Shown here: positions 45,501-55,785 of the stretch, in pieces
Position numbering within the stretch: the first letter of the stretch is position 1
How the letters are laid out: each line of letters starts with the position of its first letter
Source: Spongilla lacustris
Taxonomy: Eukaryota > Porifera > Demospongiae > Spongillida > Spongillidae
NCBI GenBank assembly: GCA_949361645.1
Contig: OX442416.1
Coordinates: 13,377,540 to 13,441,539, forward strand
DNA: 64,000 bases
Reading direction: 5' to 3'
Program-made: the position numbers and the translations under genes
Notes under the pieces: model-generated
What the model was told of the DNA's origin: nothing
Database searches by the model: none
Seen by the model: only the letters and a program-made list of their open reading frames with translations

Positions 45501-46246
45501 GAGGTCTCCATACCATACAATAGGCCTACTGTCAGGTCTCCATACCATACAATAGGCCTACTGTGAGGTCTCCATACCATACAATAGGCCTATCCATACA
45601 CTAGGTCTACTGTGAGGTCTCCATACCATACAACAGGCCTACTGTGAGGTCTCCATACCATAACTAGGCCTCCATACCATACACTGTGAGGTCTCCATAC
45701 CATACACTAGGCCTACTGTGAGGTCTCCATACCATACAATAGGCCTACTATGAGGTCTCCATACCATACAATAGGCCTACTGTGAGGTCTCCATACCATA
45801 CAATAGGCCTACTGTGAGGTCTCCATACCATACAATAGGCCTACTGTGAGGTCTCCATACCATACAATAGGCCTAAGTACTGTGAGGTCTCCATACCATA
45901 CAATAGGCCTACTGTGAGGTCTCCATACCATACAATAGGCCTACTGTGAGGTCTCCATACCATACAATAGGCCTACTGTGAGGTCTCCATACCATACAAT
46001 AGGCCTACTGTGAGGTCTCCATACCATACACTGTGAGGCTCACAGGCTTACCTTAGCCAATGTACTCTTCCCCGCACCTGAATGTCCACACAACATCACT
46101 TTTCCATATGCACAAGGCTGCACACCCATGGCTGTACGTCCTTGCTTGTTTTTAATGTTGGGGTCCATACCAGGGTGGGATAAAAGTGTTCTTACACAGT
46201 CAGAATGGTCCCAATATATAGCAATATGCAGAGCTGTATCACCATT
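39598..46246 (-). CDS. Ankyrin-ROC-COR-Death domain protein (Roco family), 5' incomplete
   Basis: Minus-strand exons with matching phases: 46246-46052 (ankyrin repeat NGDTALHIAIYWDHSDCVRT, then the P-loop GHSGAGKST), 42434-40850 (ROC G3 DLAGH, G4 VGTHADLL, followed by a COR domain), 40793-40725, 40669-40553 (acidic Ser/Pro linker), and 39917-39598 (Death domain: YTKLGMYLL, IVYALREKYHHDP, TWQTLVGVLR). Introns 40794-40849 and 40670-40724 are only 56 and 55 bp; the reading frame also runs open through them. Roco proteins are GTP-binding scaffolds; this order matches DAPK1 without its kinase and likely functions in death or innate signalling (inference). Upstream ankyrin exons are not found before the divergent gene at 46934, so the 5' end is missing or truncated. 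Confidence 0.82.
40380..40490. repeat. CCCTCACACCTCCCC-type tandem tract
   Basis: Degenerate units of about 27 bp, CCTTCCCTCACACCTCCCCT, in the Roco intron 39918-40552. Confidence 0.7.
42441..45200. other. Roco intron; no exon seen
   Basis: A 2.7-kb stretch without recognisable domains. 43072-43100 reads TGTCCACAAATGAACGCAAC, which looks like a transposon end, but I found no matching partner. Confidence 0.45.
45225..46036. repeat. Minisatellite, ~32-bp unit, in a Roco intron
   Basis: About 25 units of AATAGGCCTACTGTGAGGTC plus TCCATACCATAC, many identical. The array runs to within about 16 bp of the 5' splice donor of the P-loop exon (46051). Confidence 0.95.
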
Positions 46247-46249
46247 CTG

Positions 46250-46930
46250 TGTACGGCATAGTGTAGAGATGGGGTACAAATCACTTACTACTTGCCTAGG
46301 TTATTTGACACAACTGATTACATTACAAGGTTATCACTTCACCAGATACATGTACCTGTACATGTAATATACACAGGTATGCACTAACAGTACATCCTGC
46401 ACATATTATGAGTTTTGTACATTAAAACTGTTTTAAAAATTTAAATTTTGTATGTGCTCTATTTGGTGGCACCCAGGCTCATCTTTGTCACACACACACA
46501 CATGTGATGTACTGTAGATATAGCACTAGTAAGATTCTGTACAGCCAGCACGATGTTATTCGAATAATGACTTATGCTCCATGTACTAACAAGTTTGTAC
46601 ATAAAGACACATGTATATGTACCATTAAAGGTGTGGTGTGAGGTGTAGAACATTACACAATGACATTGAGACAGACATCCTCTCTGGGGAATAAAATATC
46701 ACACATGCATGGTCATGGTAGGGACCCATCCATGCATGATGTGTGTGTATATGTACAGTAGCGGTCATAAAACACTTGACGTAATTCATTACGACGTCGC
46801 GGTTGTAGGGCGGAACTAAACCACTGCACGCTATCTGAAGCGCGGTTGATTTGTATGCCATTATTACGTTGTGTCGTATTTAATCACGTTTAACGCGCCA
46901 AATATACGGCGTATAAATTTATGGCATTGA
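46250..46930. promoter_or_regulatory. Intergenic region between two divergent genes
   Basis: Lies between the Roco gene (minus) and the gene beginning at 46934 (plus). 46756-46773 reads ACAGTAGCGGTCATAAAA, the typical look of a Tc1/mariner-type end; a matching inverted end lies at 53643-53658. No further coding sequence or promoter element is recognised. Confidence 0.4.
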
Positions 46931-46933
46931 AGC

Positions 46934-49900
46934 ATGTTATATAACACCTCATTCAAACGGAAAATGACATCGATGAGAGCGGCCGTCAATAATTATAAAA
47001 AGAGTAAGTCTTCAACTATATATGCAACGATTGCATTTTACATAAATTTTGCTTTTTCTAGGCAACTACGCTCTTGCGTTTTGGGAGGAAGAGAACTCGG
47101 TTTCCGTTTTGTGTGGAGAAAATGTGCGCCGACATGCAGAGATAGGATCTCAACCACATTCAATAGTTGATGTTGGAAGCCTTTGTAATCATGCCCGTAC
47201 CCAGGGAGGGTGCGCAGGGTGCTGAAGCACCACCCCGCCGGACTAGGTGGTCCGCTTTGGCACGCATGAATATATTTAATAAAAGGTTACGTATACCATT
47301 AAATAATTTGCGGGCGAGTGCCCAACTGACAGGCCAGGGAACGCGGTACTCAATGAATAAAGGTGTTGATAAGCTATTGGAAGACGCCCCATCCTCTAGA
47401 ACATTCTCTATTGAGCACTTATGCGGACTCTATTGTGTATGAAAATTGTTATAATGCAGGTGTAATTATGCACGTGTCAGTCTAATAATACTAGTGTTCA
47501 TCCTGCAGTTGCTAGTGTTAGCGGCCCTATACGGGATTGCAGTGCAACCGTCGCGACGTGTGTATACTTCGTGATAGATACAATTGAATACGTTGTCCGC
47601 GAAGATATTTTCCAGCCCCCGAGTCGTGCATATTTCAGTAGCTTGATGCTATGGGGCGTCGTGAGCAGAGGGAAAGAGAGAGAAAAAGAGCTGCTTCAAG
47701 CTGCAAATCTATAGAGCATTTTTTGCCTATAGTGAAAAAGAGCTGCAGTTCTGAAGGTCAGCCCAGTACTAGTCCCAGTGACCTTTCTTGCTCAACTTCT
47801 GTAAATGTTGTTTCTGATAGTGTACAGCCTTCTTTAAATTTGGTTCAAAATTCAACCACTTGTTGCACTACTAGTGATATTGTAATCCAGGTATCACCTA
47901 CAATCACACCTAGCGGTCCTGAATCTAGTGTAGGCTTATCTACTGAGCCATGTTCATCGTCATCTGTTAGCACTAGCATACTGTTAGATCCACAACTTCA
48001 CCAGCCTCCTATTATAAGTCAATCGGACAGTTCTCACCCCGACATTGGAAAGATATATGCTGACTCTAAGCTGAGTTCTCTCAATTTTTGCAGTACCATT
48101 CGATCCTTATCAGCTTCTGAAATGTATACTTTGCTTAAAAAGCACGATAAACCTTCTGAGCATCATTTATTTCCTTGTACAATGTTTGGGAATTACAATA
48201 GACAATTTCAGTTCAAATGGTTTGATATATACCCTTGGATTGTGTACAGCACTGTAGTTGAGGGTATCTTTTGTATTTTTTGCGCACTCTTTTGCGTTAA
48301 CCGTGATGGTATGGCCAGCCTTGTGAATAAACCCTTTTGTTCATGGAATAAATTTCATGAGAAGTGTAAAAATCATGGCAGCTCTAAAATACATCATCAA
48401 TCAATGCTTGCAGCTGAAACATTTGTCAACAGTATAGAGCATCCGGAAACTGGGCCTATTGGTACAATGGATGCCAAGCGCATAGCTAATATAGCCCAAA
48501 ACAGGGTGATTCTGAAGTTTATAATTGAAGCTACTCTGTTTTGCGCTAAACAATGTATAGCATTAAGAGGGGATTGTGAAGATCTGGAATCTAGCAAAAA
48601 TCCTGGTAATTTTCTTAGTATTTTAAAGCTCATGGCAAATCACAATGATAATCTACATACTCATTTATACTCACCTGCAATGAAAAATGCTACCTACATA
48701 TCTCCTAGAACACAGAATGAATTGCTTAATATAATGGGAAGGCATATTGTGTTGTTTGGAATTGTACAAGAGATCAAAACAGCTAAATTTTACAGTATTT
48801 TAGCAGATGAAGTTACTTCACATAATACAGAGCATTTGGCACTTTGTACTCGTTTTGTTGATGCCAAGGGTGATATCAGGGAGGAGTTTATGACATTTTT
48901 GTCACTTGAACGTCTAACTGGGAGATACATTGCTGAGAAGATAATAGAATTTCTGAAGGATAATGATTTGAATGTTGAGAATATCCGTGGTCAGGGATAT
49001 GATGGTGCCAGCAATATGTCTTCCGAGCGTGTAGGTGTTCAAGCACAAATAAAAGAATTGTCTCCACTTGCAACATATATTCATTGTAGTTCCCATCAGT
49101 TAAATCTAGTTATAACTCATTCATGTATCTTAGCAGAAGTTCGTAATGTAGTTGATCAGCTGCAACATTGCTGCCACTTCTTTCTGGCAAGTCCGAAGAG
49201 AAGTGGTCTGCTAGAGTTGATTGTATCGAAGGGAGTTGTTGACAAGTGTAAACGTAAGCCTCTGCTGGATCTATGTAAAACTCGATGGACAGCATACCAG
49301 CATTTTTACCAATCCTTTACCTATATTGTAGAAGCTCTAGAGTACATAGGATGCAAGCTGCAACTGCATGAATACGGAGAGTTGTATGCTGATTGGGATG
49401 TGAACTCTCGAAGTGATGCACAACAAATACTTCATGGCATTACCAACTTTAGCTTCATTGTTGTTTTCTTGACAATCTACCAATACCTATCTCATTTATC
49501 TGGCATTACTATAAAGCTGCAAAGCAGAGCCATAGATGTGTATGAAGCATTTGAGATGATTGAGGATATTCGGAAAGTATACAAGAATGAAAGGGATAAT
49601 GTGGATGGTGGTTTTCAAATAATATATGATCAGGCTGTACGAATGGCTGATAAAGTGGGTTGTATAGTTTCAGCTCCTCGAACTGTTGGAAGGCAGCAGC
49701 ATCGAAGTAATGTCTCATCTACGACCCCTATTGAACACTATAAGAGAAATGTTGCTATACCGTTTCTTGACCATGTCCTCACTCATCTCAACGAGCAGTT
49801 TTCAAGTTTGTCAGTTAATGCTAGTTATTTGTTAACCATAGTTCCATCCGTAATGTTCTCCAAGCCTTCAAAACTTAGTGAAATCACTGCGCAGTATCAA

Positions 49901-52900
49901 CAGGATCTTCCCTCCCCAGAGCTATTGGAGATGGAAATGTGCAGATGGAAGTGTAAATTCAGTACTGTGTCTGCAGATAAGCTTCCAAATTCACCATCAG
50001 AAGCCATCAAGGTGTGTGATGCACAGCTGTATCCCAATAGAATTTTATTGCAAATCGCATGTACGCTACCGGTAACCTCTTGTGAATGCGAAAGAAGTGC
50101 AAGTGTCCTTAGGCGGTTGAAGAACTATATGAGAGCCACAATGGGTAATGAACGATTGGCAAACTTGGCATTACTTCACACTCATTATGACCAGCATACA
50201 GATACTGAAAGGGTTATTGATATATATGCACAGATGCATCCAAGAAGAATTGAATTAGAAACACTTCTATAGTGCAACCTTTCACTGATTGACTATTGAT
50301 TAATTAATTTTGTACATTTTTGTGCAGTATACATGTCTCTAAATGTGTGAATAATAGATTAAACCATATACTGATAACTGAAGTGCATGTGTATCAATAA
50401 ACCGGCAGATGAAGCCGGCCAGCATATATATGATCTGAAAAATGGTCCCTTTTATCACATTTCCGCACCCCCCCACTTGAAAAGCTGCGTACGGGCATGG
50501 TAATGTCACTATGAATGCTTCAGTATACAAAGGGAAGGTAGCTGCTAAAGGTACAATGTACATAGATTTGAATTTGTGTGGGGTTGGGGGAGGATGTGTT
50601 TTGTCATTTCTACTATGTACAGAGAAGCATAAAGAACCATGTCTACTGTGTAGAGAAGCCTGTCTACTGTGTAGAGAAGCCTGTCTGCTGTGTACAGAAG
50701 CATGTCTACTGTGTACAGAAGCATGTCTACTGTGTAGAGAAGCCTGTCTACTGTGTAGAAGCCTGTCTACAGTGTAGAAGCCTGTCTACTGTGTAGAGAA
50801 GCATGTCTACTGTGTAGAAAAGCATGTCTACTGTGTAGAGAAGCCTGTCTTCTGTGTAGAGAAGCCTGTCTAAGCCTGTCTACTGTGTAGAGAAGCATGT
50901 CTACTGTGTAGAGAAGCCTGTCTACTGTGTATACTGTGTAGAGAAGCCTGTCTACTGTGTAGACTGTGTAGAGAAGCCTGTCTACTGTGTAGACTGTGTA
51001 GAGAAGCCTGTCTACTGTGTAGACTGTGTAGAGAAGCCTGTCTACTGTGTAGAGAAGCATGTCTACTGTGTAGAGAAGCATGCCTACTGTGTAGAGAAGT
51101 ATGTCTATTGTGTAGAGAAGTATGTCTACTGTGTAGAGAAGCATATCTACTGTGTAGAGAAGCATGTCTACTCTGAGATGGGGTGGGGAGAAGCATGTGT
51201 GGGTATCGGAGTATATACTGTATTTTAACTACATGTACATGTCATATCTTTTAACACATTCCATTGATGTTAGCAGGAAAAGAGATTCATCGAAGGAGAC
51301 TACACTCCATTTAGTTTCACCCATGATGACACGACCAGCAAACAAAAAAGGAGTGCAGATGACAGCAAGCTGAATCCACCAAAGAAGAAGCAAAAGAAGA
51401 ACAAAAAGCAGGATGAAAAGCCGAAAAAGACCACTGACCCCTTGCTATCAGGCCAATTGATGTGCATTCAACCACATAGCATAGAACACCCAAGTGGTGA
51501 GCAAGTAACTCCAGCTGCTCAAGGTAAGGATGAGTTCAGTGCACAATACCCTACATTACTAGTAATGTTTTACATAGGCATCAGTGTTGTTGGTGACAAT
51601 GTTGTTGGTGCCCCTGTTGTCAGTGATGTTGGTGCCCCTGTCGTCAGTGCTGTTGGTGCCCCTGTTGTCAGTGCTGTTGGAGCCCCTGTTGTTAGTGCTC
51701 TTGGTGCCCCTGTCGTCAGTGCTGTTGGTGCCCCTGTTGTCAGTGATGTTGGTGCCCCTGTCGTCAGTGCTGTTGGAGCCCCTGTTGTCAGTGCTGTTGG
51801 TGACCCTGTCGTCAGTGCTGTTGGTGCCCGTCGTCAGTGATGTTGGAGCCCCTGTTGTCAATGATGTTGGTGCCCCTGTTGTCAGTGATGTTGGTGCCCC
51901 TGTCGTCAGTGCTGTTGGAGCCCTGTTGTCAGTGCTGTTGGTACCCTTGTCGTTAGTGCTGTTGGAGCCCCTATCGTTAGTGCTGTTGGAGCCTCTGTCA
52001 TCAGTGCTGTTGGAGCTAGATATGTTGACGACACAACGGCATGGGGGCATGGTGAGGGAAGATGAGTACACTGTACTGTACTTCATTTCATTTCATGTAT
52101 AGATGAGTATGGATCTTCTACTCCCCACCGACCTAGTAGTTATAATAGGAGTCAGTCATTTTCATACAGCAACAGTCACCTTTCTATGGATACATCTCTG
52201 CCTGGTATGTTTGTTTTGGCTCATATGTGTGCACATGTTTTATGAAAACTTCTCACCACATCTAGAACTGGACCCCTTAATCACACTTGCTGCTTAGCAG
52301 GACTTCAAGATAAGGTTGTCTGCTGTGGAATCCTCACCTCCAGACTCTTGGTAGAAGTTGTATTGTTATCAAACTTGTACACAAAATAATAGAAAAGGAT
52401 AATTTATTATTACTGTCCGAGCATCCGCCCCCTTTTTTATGTCCCAACAGTACTGATGACAGTATTTCTACCAATGCCAGGCATTTCTGCATCGCTCTCA
52501 ATGACAGCAATGCTTTTTTAATTTTTATTTTGCAGAGGCTAACCATCATACCACCCGCTCTGACTCACTTCGCTTAGTCCACCTTGAGTTAATTCGATGC
52601 TCGTACTTCCTGTGTCCCATATTGTTGAATTTGCTTATATGGCTCTCCTTACAGATCTTTGTAACAGTTTCTATCTTGAAAGTAAGCTTCCTGCTCTTTC
52701 CTCAACTTTATACCCGACTTTGATGGTAACCGAGGCATTATTTGCGAACGAAAAAGTAAACAAAGCCTAAACATTGTTTTTTCTAAAAGAAATAAAGATT
52801 TGAATGACTAAAATGGATAGCGCTGTTTAAATGAAAGCCTACTGAAGCTAAATATAAATTAGCATTACGATTCGAATTTATGTCGATACGAGCGGCGTAA

Positions 52901-53935
52901 AGTCATCCTTAATTCAGGATTTCCATCCTGAATTAAGGATGAAAATAGATTAAAGGTTAAAGCCATCAACACGCAAAGCCATCAACACGCAAAGCCTTCA
53001 ACATGCAACGCCTCGCCAATGTTTGCCATTGGCCATTCCAACTGCTTTACTTTGTCAGCGTCGCGAATGATCTGACAGTACCTAGTACGCACTACCGCGG
53101 AATGTCCAGCCAAGCGCTTGTTGACAGCAAAGGATGCTTCTTATTGAGAGGTAGCGTCCTTTAGAGTTGACGATGGAGCTGAAGTGCCGATGTCTCGATC
53201 GCAATGATATCTTTTATTACCACTTCCGTCACTTTGGATAATTGCCCGCTTGCGCTTCAACTAATTGAACTAGTTGCTCCAAAGCGCTTTATAAATCTGT
53301 GAATTCCTTGTCTAGAAATCATCATCCCTTCTTCAATTAGGCGTTTTCCAATCTCTGGTGCCTTCAGACCCTTCCGATGAAAGAAAACAATCCGAAGCTT
53401 CTCGTACGTGGAGAACACTATTTTCTATCGTTCTGACTGCACACGTGGCTAACAGCTTTAAAACGGCACAGTGGTCTATAATCGTGTACAAAAACGGCGT
53501 TTACTGATAGACGTTAAAATGCACAGTGTTCGTTGTCACTTAAAGTGATATACGTTATTTTAATCGCCACGATAACGGCATGGCCGTGAACGGTAACGGT
53601 CAAACCATGCAACGGCAATGGCATAATAACGTAAACTATTTTGTGACCGCTACTGTACAGATGCCCCATCGCCATGGTCACTGCTCAAGTCTCCTGCAGC
53701 TACTCCATCACAGTCATATAACCTGCAAAGTGTCACTTCTCCATTTATCCACAACCAGAACTCAGTACCTCCACTTGTGAACTATCCATCATTTATGAAC
53801 CAGACCAGTTCCTTCTTATCAGACCGCACCTTCTTACCAGACCACAGTTCCTCCTCATCAGACCACAGTTCCTACATACCAGAACACAGTTCCTTCATAC
53901 CAGACCACAGTTCCTCCTCATCAGACCACATTTAG
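46934..53935 (+). CDS. Unrecognised lysine-rich five-exon gene, exon 2 split by a hAT transposon
   Basis: Exons: 46934-47003 (start at 46934, or ATG 46964), 47062-47189 continuing at 50505-50550 or 50537, 51277-51523, 52103-52204 and 53661-53935. Joins 1-2, 3-4 and 4-5 are phase-consistent; join 2-3 needs the donor at 50537 or a missed small exon. The N-terminus (NYALAFWEEENSVSVL) resembles the small beta-rich module found ahead of BEN domains. Exon 3 has EGDYTPFSF and a basic, nuclear-signal-like run (PPKKKQKKNKKQ); exon 5 is Ser/Pro-rich with SDHSS / PDHSS repeats and ends in TAG (53933-53935). A nuclear protein is likely; I recognise no catalytic domain. With the transposon in place, translation would stop within it. 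Confidence 0.6.
47190..50499 (+). mobile_element. Apparently intact hAT/ZMYM-type transposon
   Basis: Ends CATGCCCGTACCCAG (47190) and CTGCGTACGGGCATG (to 50499) are flanked by GTAAT on both sides (47185-47189, 50500-50504). Length 3,310 bp with one long uninterrupted transposase gene. The insertion lies in an exon of the 46934-53935 gene, whose frame is restored exactly by removing the element and one GTAAT. Five-bp duplications are reported for some hAT lineages; most give 8 bp, so subfamily placement needs checking. Confidence 0.9.
47651..50272 (+). CDS. hAT-family transposase, ZMYM/TTF-finger type, 873 aa
   Basis: DNA transposase that would cut and paste its own element. The N-terminus is basic (MGRREQRERERKRA), then a Ser-rich region. 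A TTF/ZMYM-type zinc finger lies around residues 175-265 (FPCTMFGNYNRQFQFKWF, CIFCALF, CSWNKFHEKCKNH). The RNase H-like catalytic part has ILADEVTSHNTEH (Asp near 386) and GQGYDGASNMS (Asp near 450), followed by IHCSSHQLNL. The C-terminal hATC dimerisation domain is near 805-850 (CECERSASVLRRLKNYMRA, ERLANLALLH). It is full length for this type, unbroken and single-exon. The same architecture gave rise to vertebrate ZMYM/KIAA1586-like domesticated genes. It is likely active or recently active. Confidence 0.92.
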   Translation: MGRREQRERERKRAASSCKSIEHFLPIVKKSCSSEGQPSTSPSDLSCSTSVNVVSDSVQPSLNLVQNSTTCCTTSDIVIQVSPTITPSGPESSVGLSTEPCSSSSVSTSILLDPQLHQPPIISQSDSSHPDIGKIYADSKLSSLNFCSTIRSLSASEMYTLLKKHDKPSEHHLFPCTMFGNYNRQFQFKWFDIYPWIVYSTVVEGIFCIFCALFCVNRDGMASLVNKPFCSWNKFHEKCKNHGSSKIHHQSMLAAETFVNSIEHPETGPIGTMDAKRIANIAQNRVILKFIIEATLFCAKQCIALRGDCEDLESSKNPGNFLSILKLMANHNDNLHTHLYSPAMKNATYISPRTQNELLNIMGRHIVLFGIVQEIKTAKFYSILADEVTSHNTEHLALCTRFVDAKGDIREEFMTFLSLERLTGRYIAEKIIEFLKDNDLNVENIRGQGYDGASNMSSERVGVQAQIKELSPLATYIHCSSHQLNLVITHSCILAEVRNVVDQLQHCCHFFLASPKRSGLLELIVSKGVVDKCKRKPLLDLCKTRWTAYQHFYQSFTYIVEALEYIGCKLQLHEYGELYADWDVNSRSDAQQILHGITNFSFIVVFLTIYQYLSHLSGITIKLQSRAIDVYEAFEMIEDIRKVYKNERDNVDGGFQIIYDQAVRMADKVGCIVSAPRTVGRQQHRSNVSSTTPIEHYKRNVAIPFLDHVLTHLNEQFSSLSVNASYLLTIVPSVMFSKPSKLSEITAQYQQDLPSPELLEMEMCRWKCKFSTVSADKLPNSPSEAIKVCDAQLYPNRILLQIACTLPVTSCECERSASVLRRLKNYMRATMGNERLANLALLHTHYDQHTDTERVIDIYAQMHPRRIELETLL
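50633..51175. repeat. Minisatellite, ~21-bp unit
   Basis: About 25 units of AAGCCTGTCTACTGTGTAGAG (20-21 bp), some expanded by an extra ACTGTGTAG. It lies in the intron between exons 2 and 3 of the 46934-53935 gene. Frames stay open on both strands because the unit is 21 bp. Confidence 0.95.
51580..52015. repeat. Minisatellite, 24-bp unit
   Basis: About 18 units of GTTGGTGCCCCTGTTGTCAG plus TGAT/TGCT. It lies between exons 3 and 4. An acceptor-like ATAG at 51577-51578 in a compatible phase would let part of it be included as Gly-Ala-Pro-Val-Val-Ser octapeptides, but splicing straight to 52103 is equally in phase and keeps a non-repetitive protein. Confidence 0.92.
52205..53660. other. Intron with transposon-like remnants
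   Basis: Holds a perfect 17-bp-arm palindrome (52904-52920 / 52925-52941, CATCCTTAATTCAGGAT), a triplicated CATCAACACGCAAAGC motif (52968-53000), and the inverted end TTTTGTGACCGCTACTGTA (53639-53657), which abuts the exon 5 splice acceptor. Confidence 0.6.
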
Positions 53936-53983
53936 AAAATGGCGCTGATGGCTGCAGTCCATATATAGCATCTAGGCCTATTC

Positions 53984-55675
53984 ATGCCTAACCTCAACCA
54001 GTCCCAGAACTCCAGCCCTGCCCCAAAAAGACCAAAGCGTGCACCTCACTGCTGTCGCTGCAATGGCACAAACGCCTGTTGTAAGTTTTGCGCATGTGTA
54101 AAGGCTGGATGAGCCTGCACATGTTGTCTTCCGGCACAACACGGTAAATGCTATAATAGTAATAATAGGACGGCACTCTTTCGTGACAGCGCCTCGACGC
54201 CATCGCAACCGCTTGCAGGGACTACCACCCACTCGTCTGACACACAGCAGCTGCAGGCGTCCTCAGAGCCAACGGTTCCGTCATTGTCTGCAGAGCATTC
54301 GTTGTCATCTTATTGCACCCAAAGTCCACAGCCGTCGTCAACTATTGACCCTCCATCGCCATTTCCATGGTTAACGATCCAGCAGTCATCCTCAAGATCT
54401 TATTCTTCTTCCCAGCACTCCCGACGCCTCTCCCTCAAGATGGAATCAGATTCGGTCACCTGTTGTAAATGCCACACCTCTGGCGCCCACTGCACGTCTT
54501 GCAAGTGCTGCCGGGAAGGGCGCCCCTGTGTGAACTGCTACCCGGGGAGAAGGGGAAAATGCGCTAATATTGTTCCCTCAAACGCCGTCATCCTACCCGC
54601 ATCACCACCCCAACCTTAGGCTTCGCTTCAACCCCATAGCTCACTTTCTCTCCCACTCGTACAGGTGCCATCCATGCCTTGGACCCCTTCGCTTCAGAGT
54701 CCACCAACTCTGCAGGGTAAATAGGCTTGCAACGGCATTTGGCCACACCCTGTCCCCATCCCCTCTACGGGGCCGGTTACCTCTAGGCCTAATGTTGTGA
54801 TGTCAACGTTTGACCCAATTCCATGTCCGAGCGATGGTCATTCTGGTTCGGCCCCCTCGCCTATCATAGCACTGCAACAACAGTCTTCGCCACAAGTGCT
54901 GTCGGCACCACCCTCTCCTACTTCTTTTCCCTCAGCTGCATTTAGTGCTAACAATTCGCTGCAGGCACATCCTTCCCAGCAGCTTGAAGTCTTGTCCTCC
55001 CGCCAACATCCCGGACCCCATAAGAAATCCTGTCCAGTCGAAGGCTGCAGACAAATCATTGCTCCCACTATGTGGCATCAGCATATAGCTTTACATGCTC
55101 AGGGTTTCTTCCCTGGTGCAGTCCCGGGCCCTTGGCTTCAAGAACAAGACCTTTTTTTTTGTCCTGGTTGCCAGCAGCTGGTGGCCAACTCATGCCATTC
55201 CTCTCACCTTCGAAAATGCTCACACGCCTCAGCAACACCCTCCATTCAGTCCCCGCTCCGTGTTCAAGGTGCAGACCCTCCTGCTCCCCTGCCCACATTT
55301 GACTCTGTCTGTCAACTACCAGATCGTACAGTTAGACACATCCCTGTGAAAGATAGACTAGCGTTTGCCCTTGCTTTGTGTTCTGCCTTGAGGTGTGCCT
55401 TGCATGATAACTCTGAGGATGCCTGGCTTAAGGTGTTCATGCTGCCTAAATGCCTTCAGCTTGCCCCAAAGCGTGGAGGCCGCCATCACAAACCTGTATC
55501 TATCAGTCATCTATGCGCCCAGTGGTCCAAAGGTGAGTTCAGTGCTCTATGGAATCAAGCATCCAGTCATCACTCCTCTGGTCCCCATCTCACTCCTAAC
55601 CACAATTCTTCAGCAGTCCAGACTGCAGTATCTCTCGCCAGGGAGGGACTCCTCTCTAAGGCCTGTCAGGTCTAA
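53984..55675 (+). pseudogene. Non-LTR retrotransposon N-terminal region with Cys-rich motifs
   Basis: From the ATG at 53984 a frame carries two Cys-rich motifs, CCRCNGTNACCKFCACVKAG then (after a TGA at 54110-54112) ACTCCLPAQHGKC, and later CCKCHTSGAHCTSCKCCREG and CVNCYPGRRGKC, ending with TAG at 54617. After a frame change near 54620-54800, the frame 54797-55675 has two C2H2-like fingers (CPVEGCRQIIAPTMWHQHI; CPGCQQLVANSCHSSHLRKC) and a conserved block LKVFMLPKCLQLAPKRGGRH. These motifs mark the N-terminal part of LINE-like polyproteins frequent in sponges and cnidarians. RT is absent, so the copy is 3'-truncated here. The TGA stands where CGA (Arg) is expected. Confidence 0.6.
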
Positions 55676-55785
55676 ACTTCTTCTGGCCAGAAAACAGAAG
55701 TGGGAAGCAGTAGTTTTGTTATCCTTTTTCATTTGCTCATCAACAATCTTCATAATCTCAGGTGTACCAGTCTATCTCTCGCATA

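Noticed and set aside
45225..46036. Regular repeats that could suggest a CRISPR array
   Set aside because: Units are contiguous with no unique spacers, in a spliced eukaryotic gene; this is a minisatellite. The same applies to 8780-9960 and 14878-15430.
50767..52102. Repetitive ORFs on both strands (e.g. Thr-Asn-Ser-Thr-Asp-Asp-Arg-Gly repeats)
   Set aside because: Products of 21- and 24-bp minisatellites lying in introns; the phase-consistent exons bypass them.
46756..53658. One 6.9-kb transposon bounded by CAGTAGCGGTCA ends
   Set aside because: Only about 18 bp match and similarity ends at once. The interior is a host-like spliced gene, so two separate Tc1-like remnants are more likely. 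Kept only as a finding to test.
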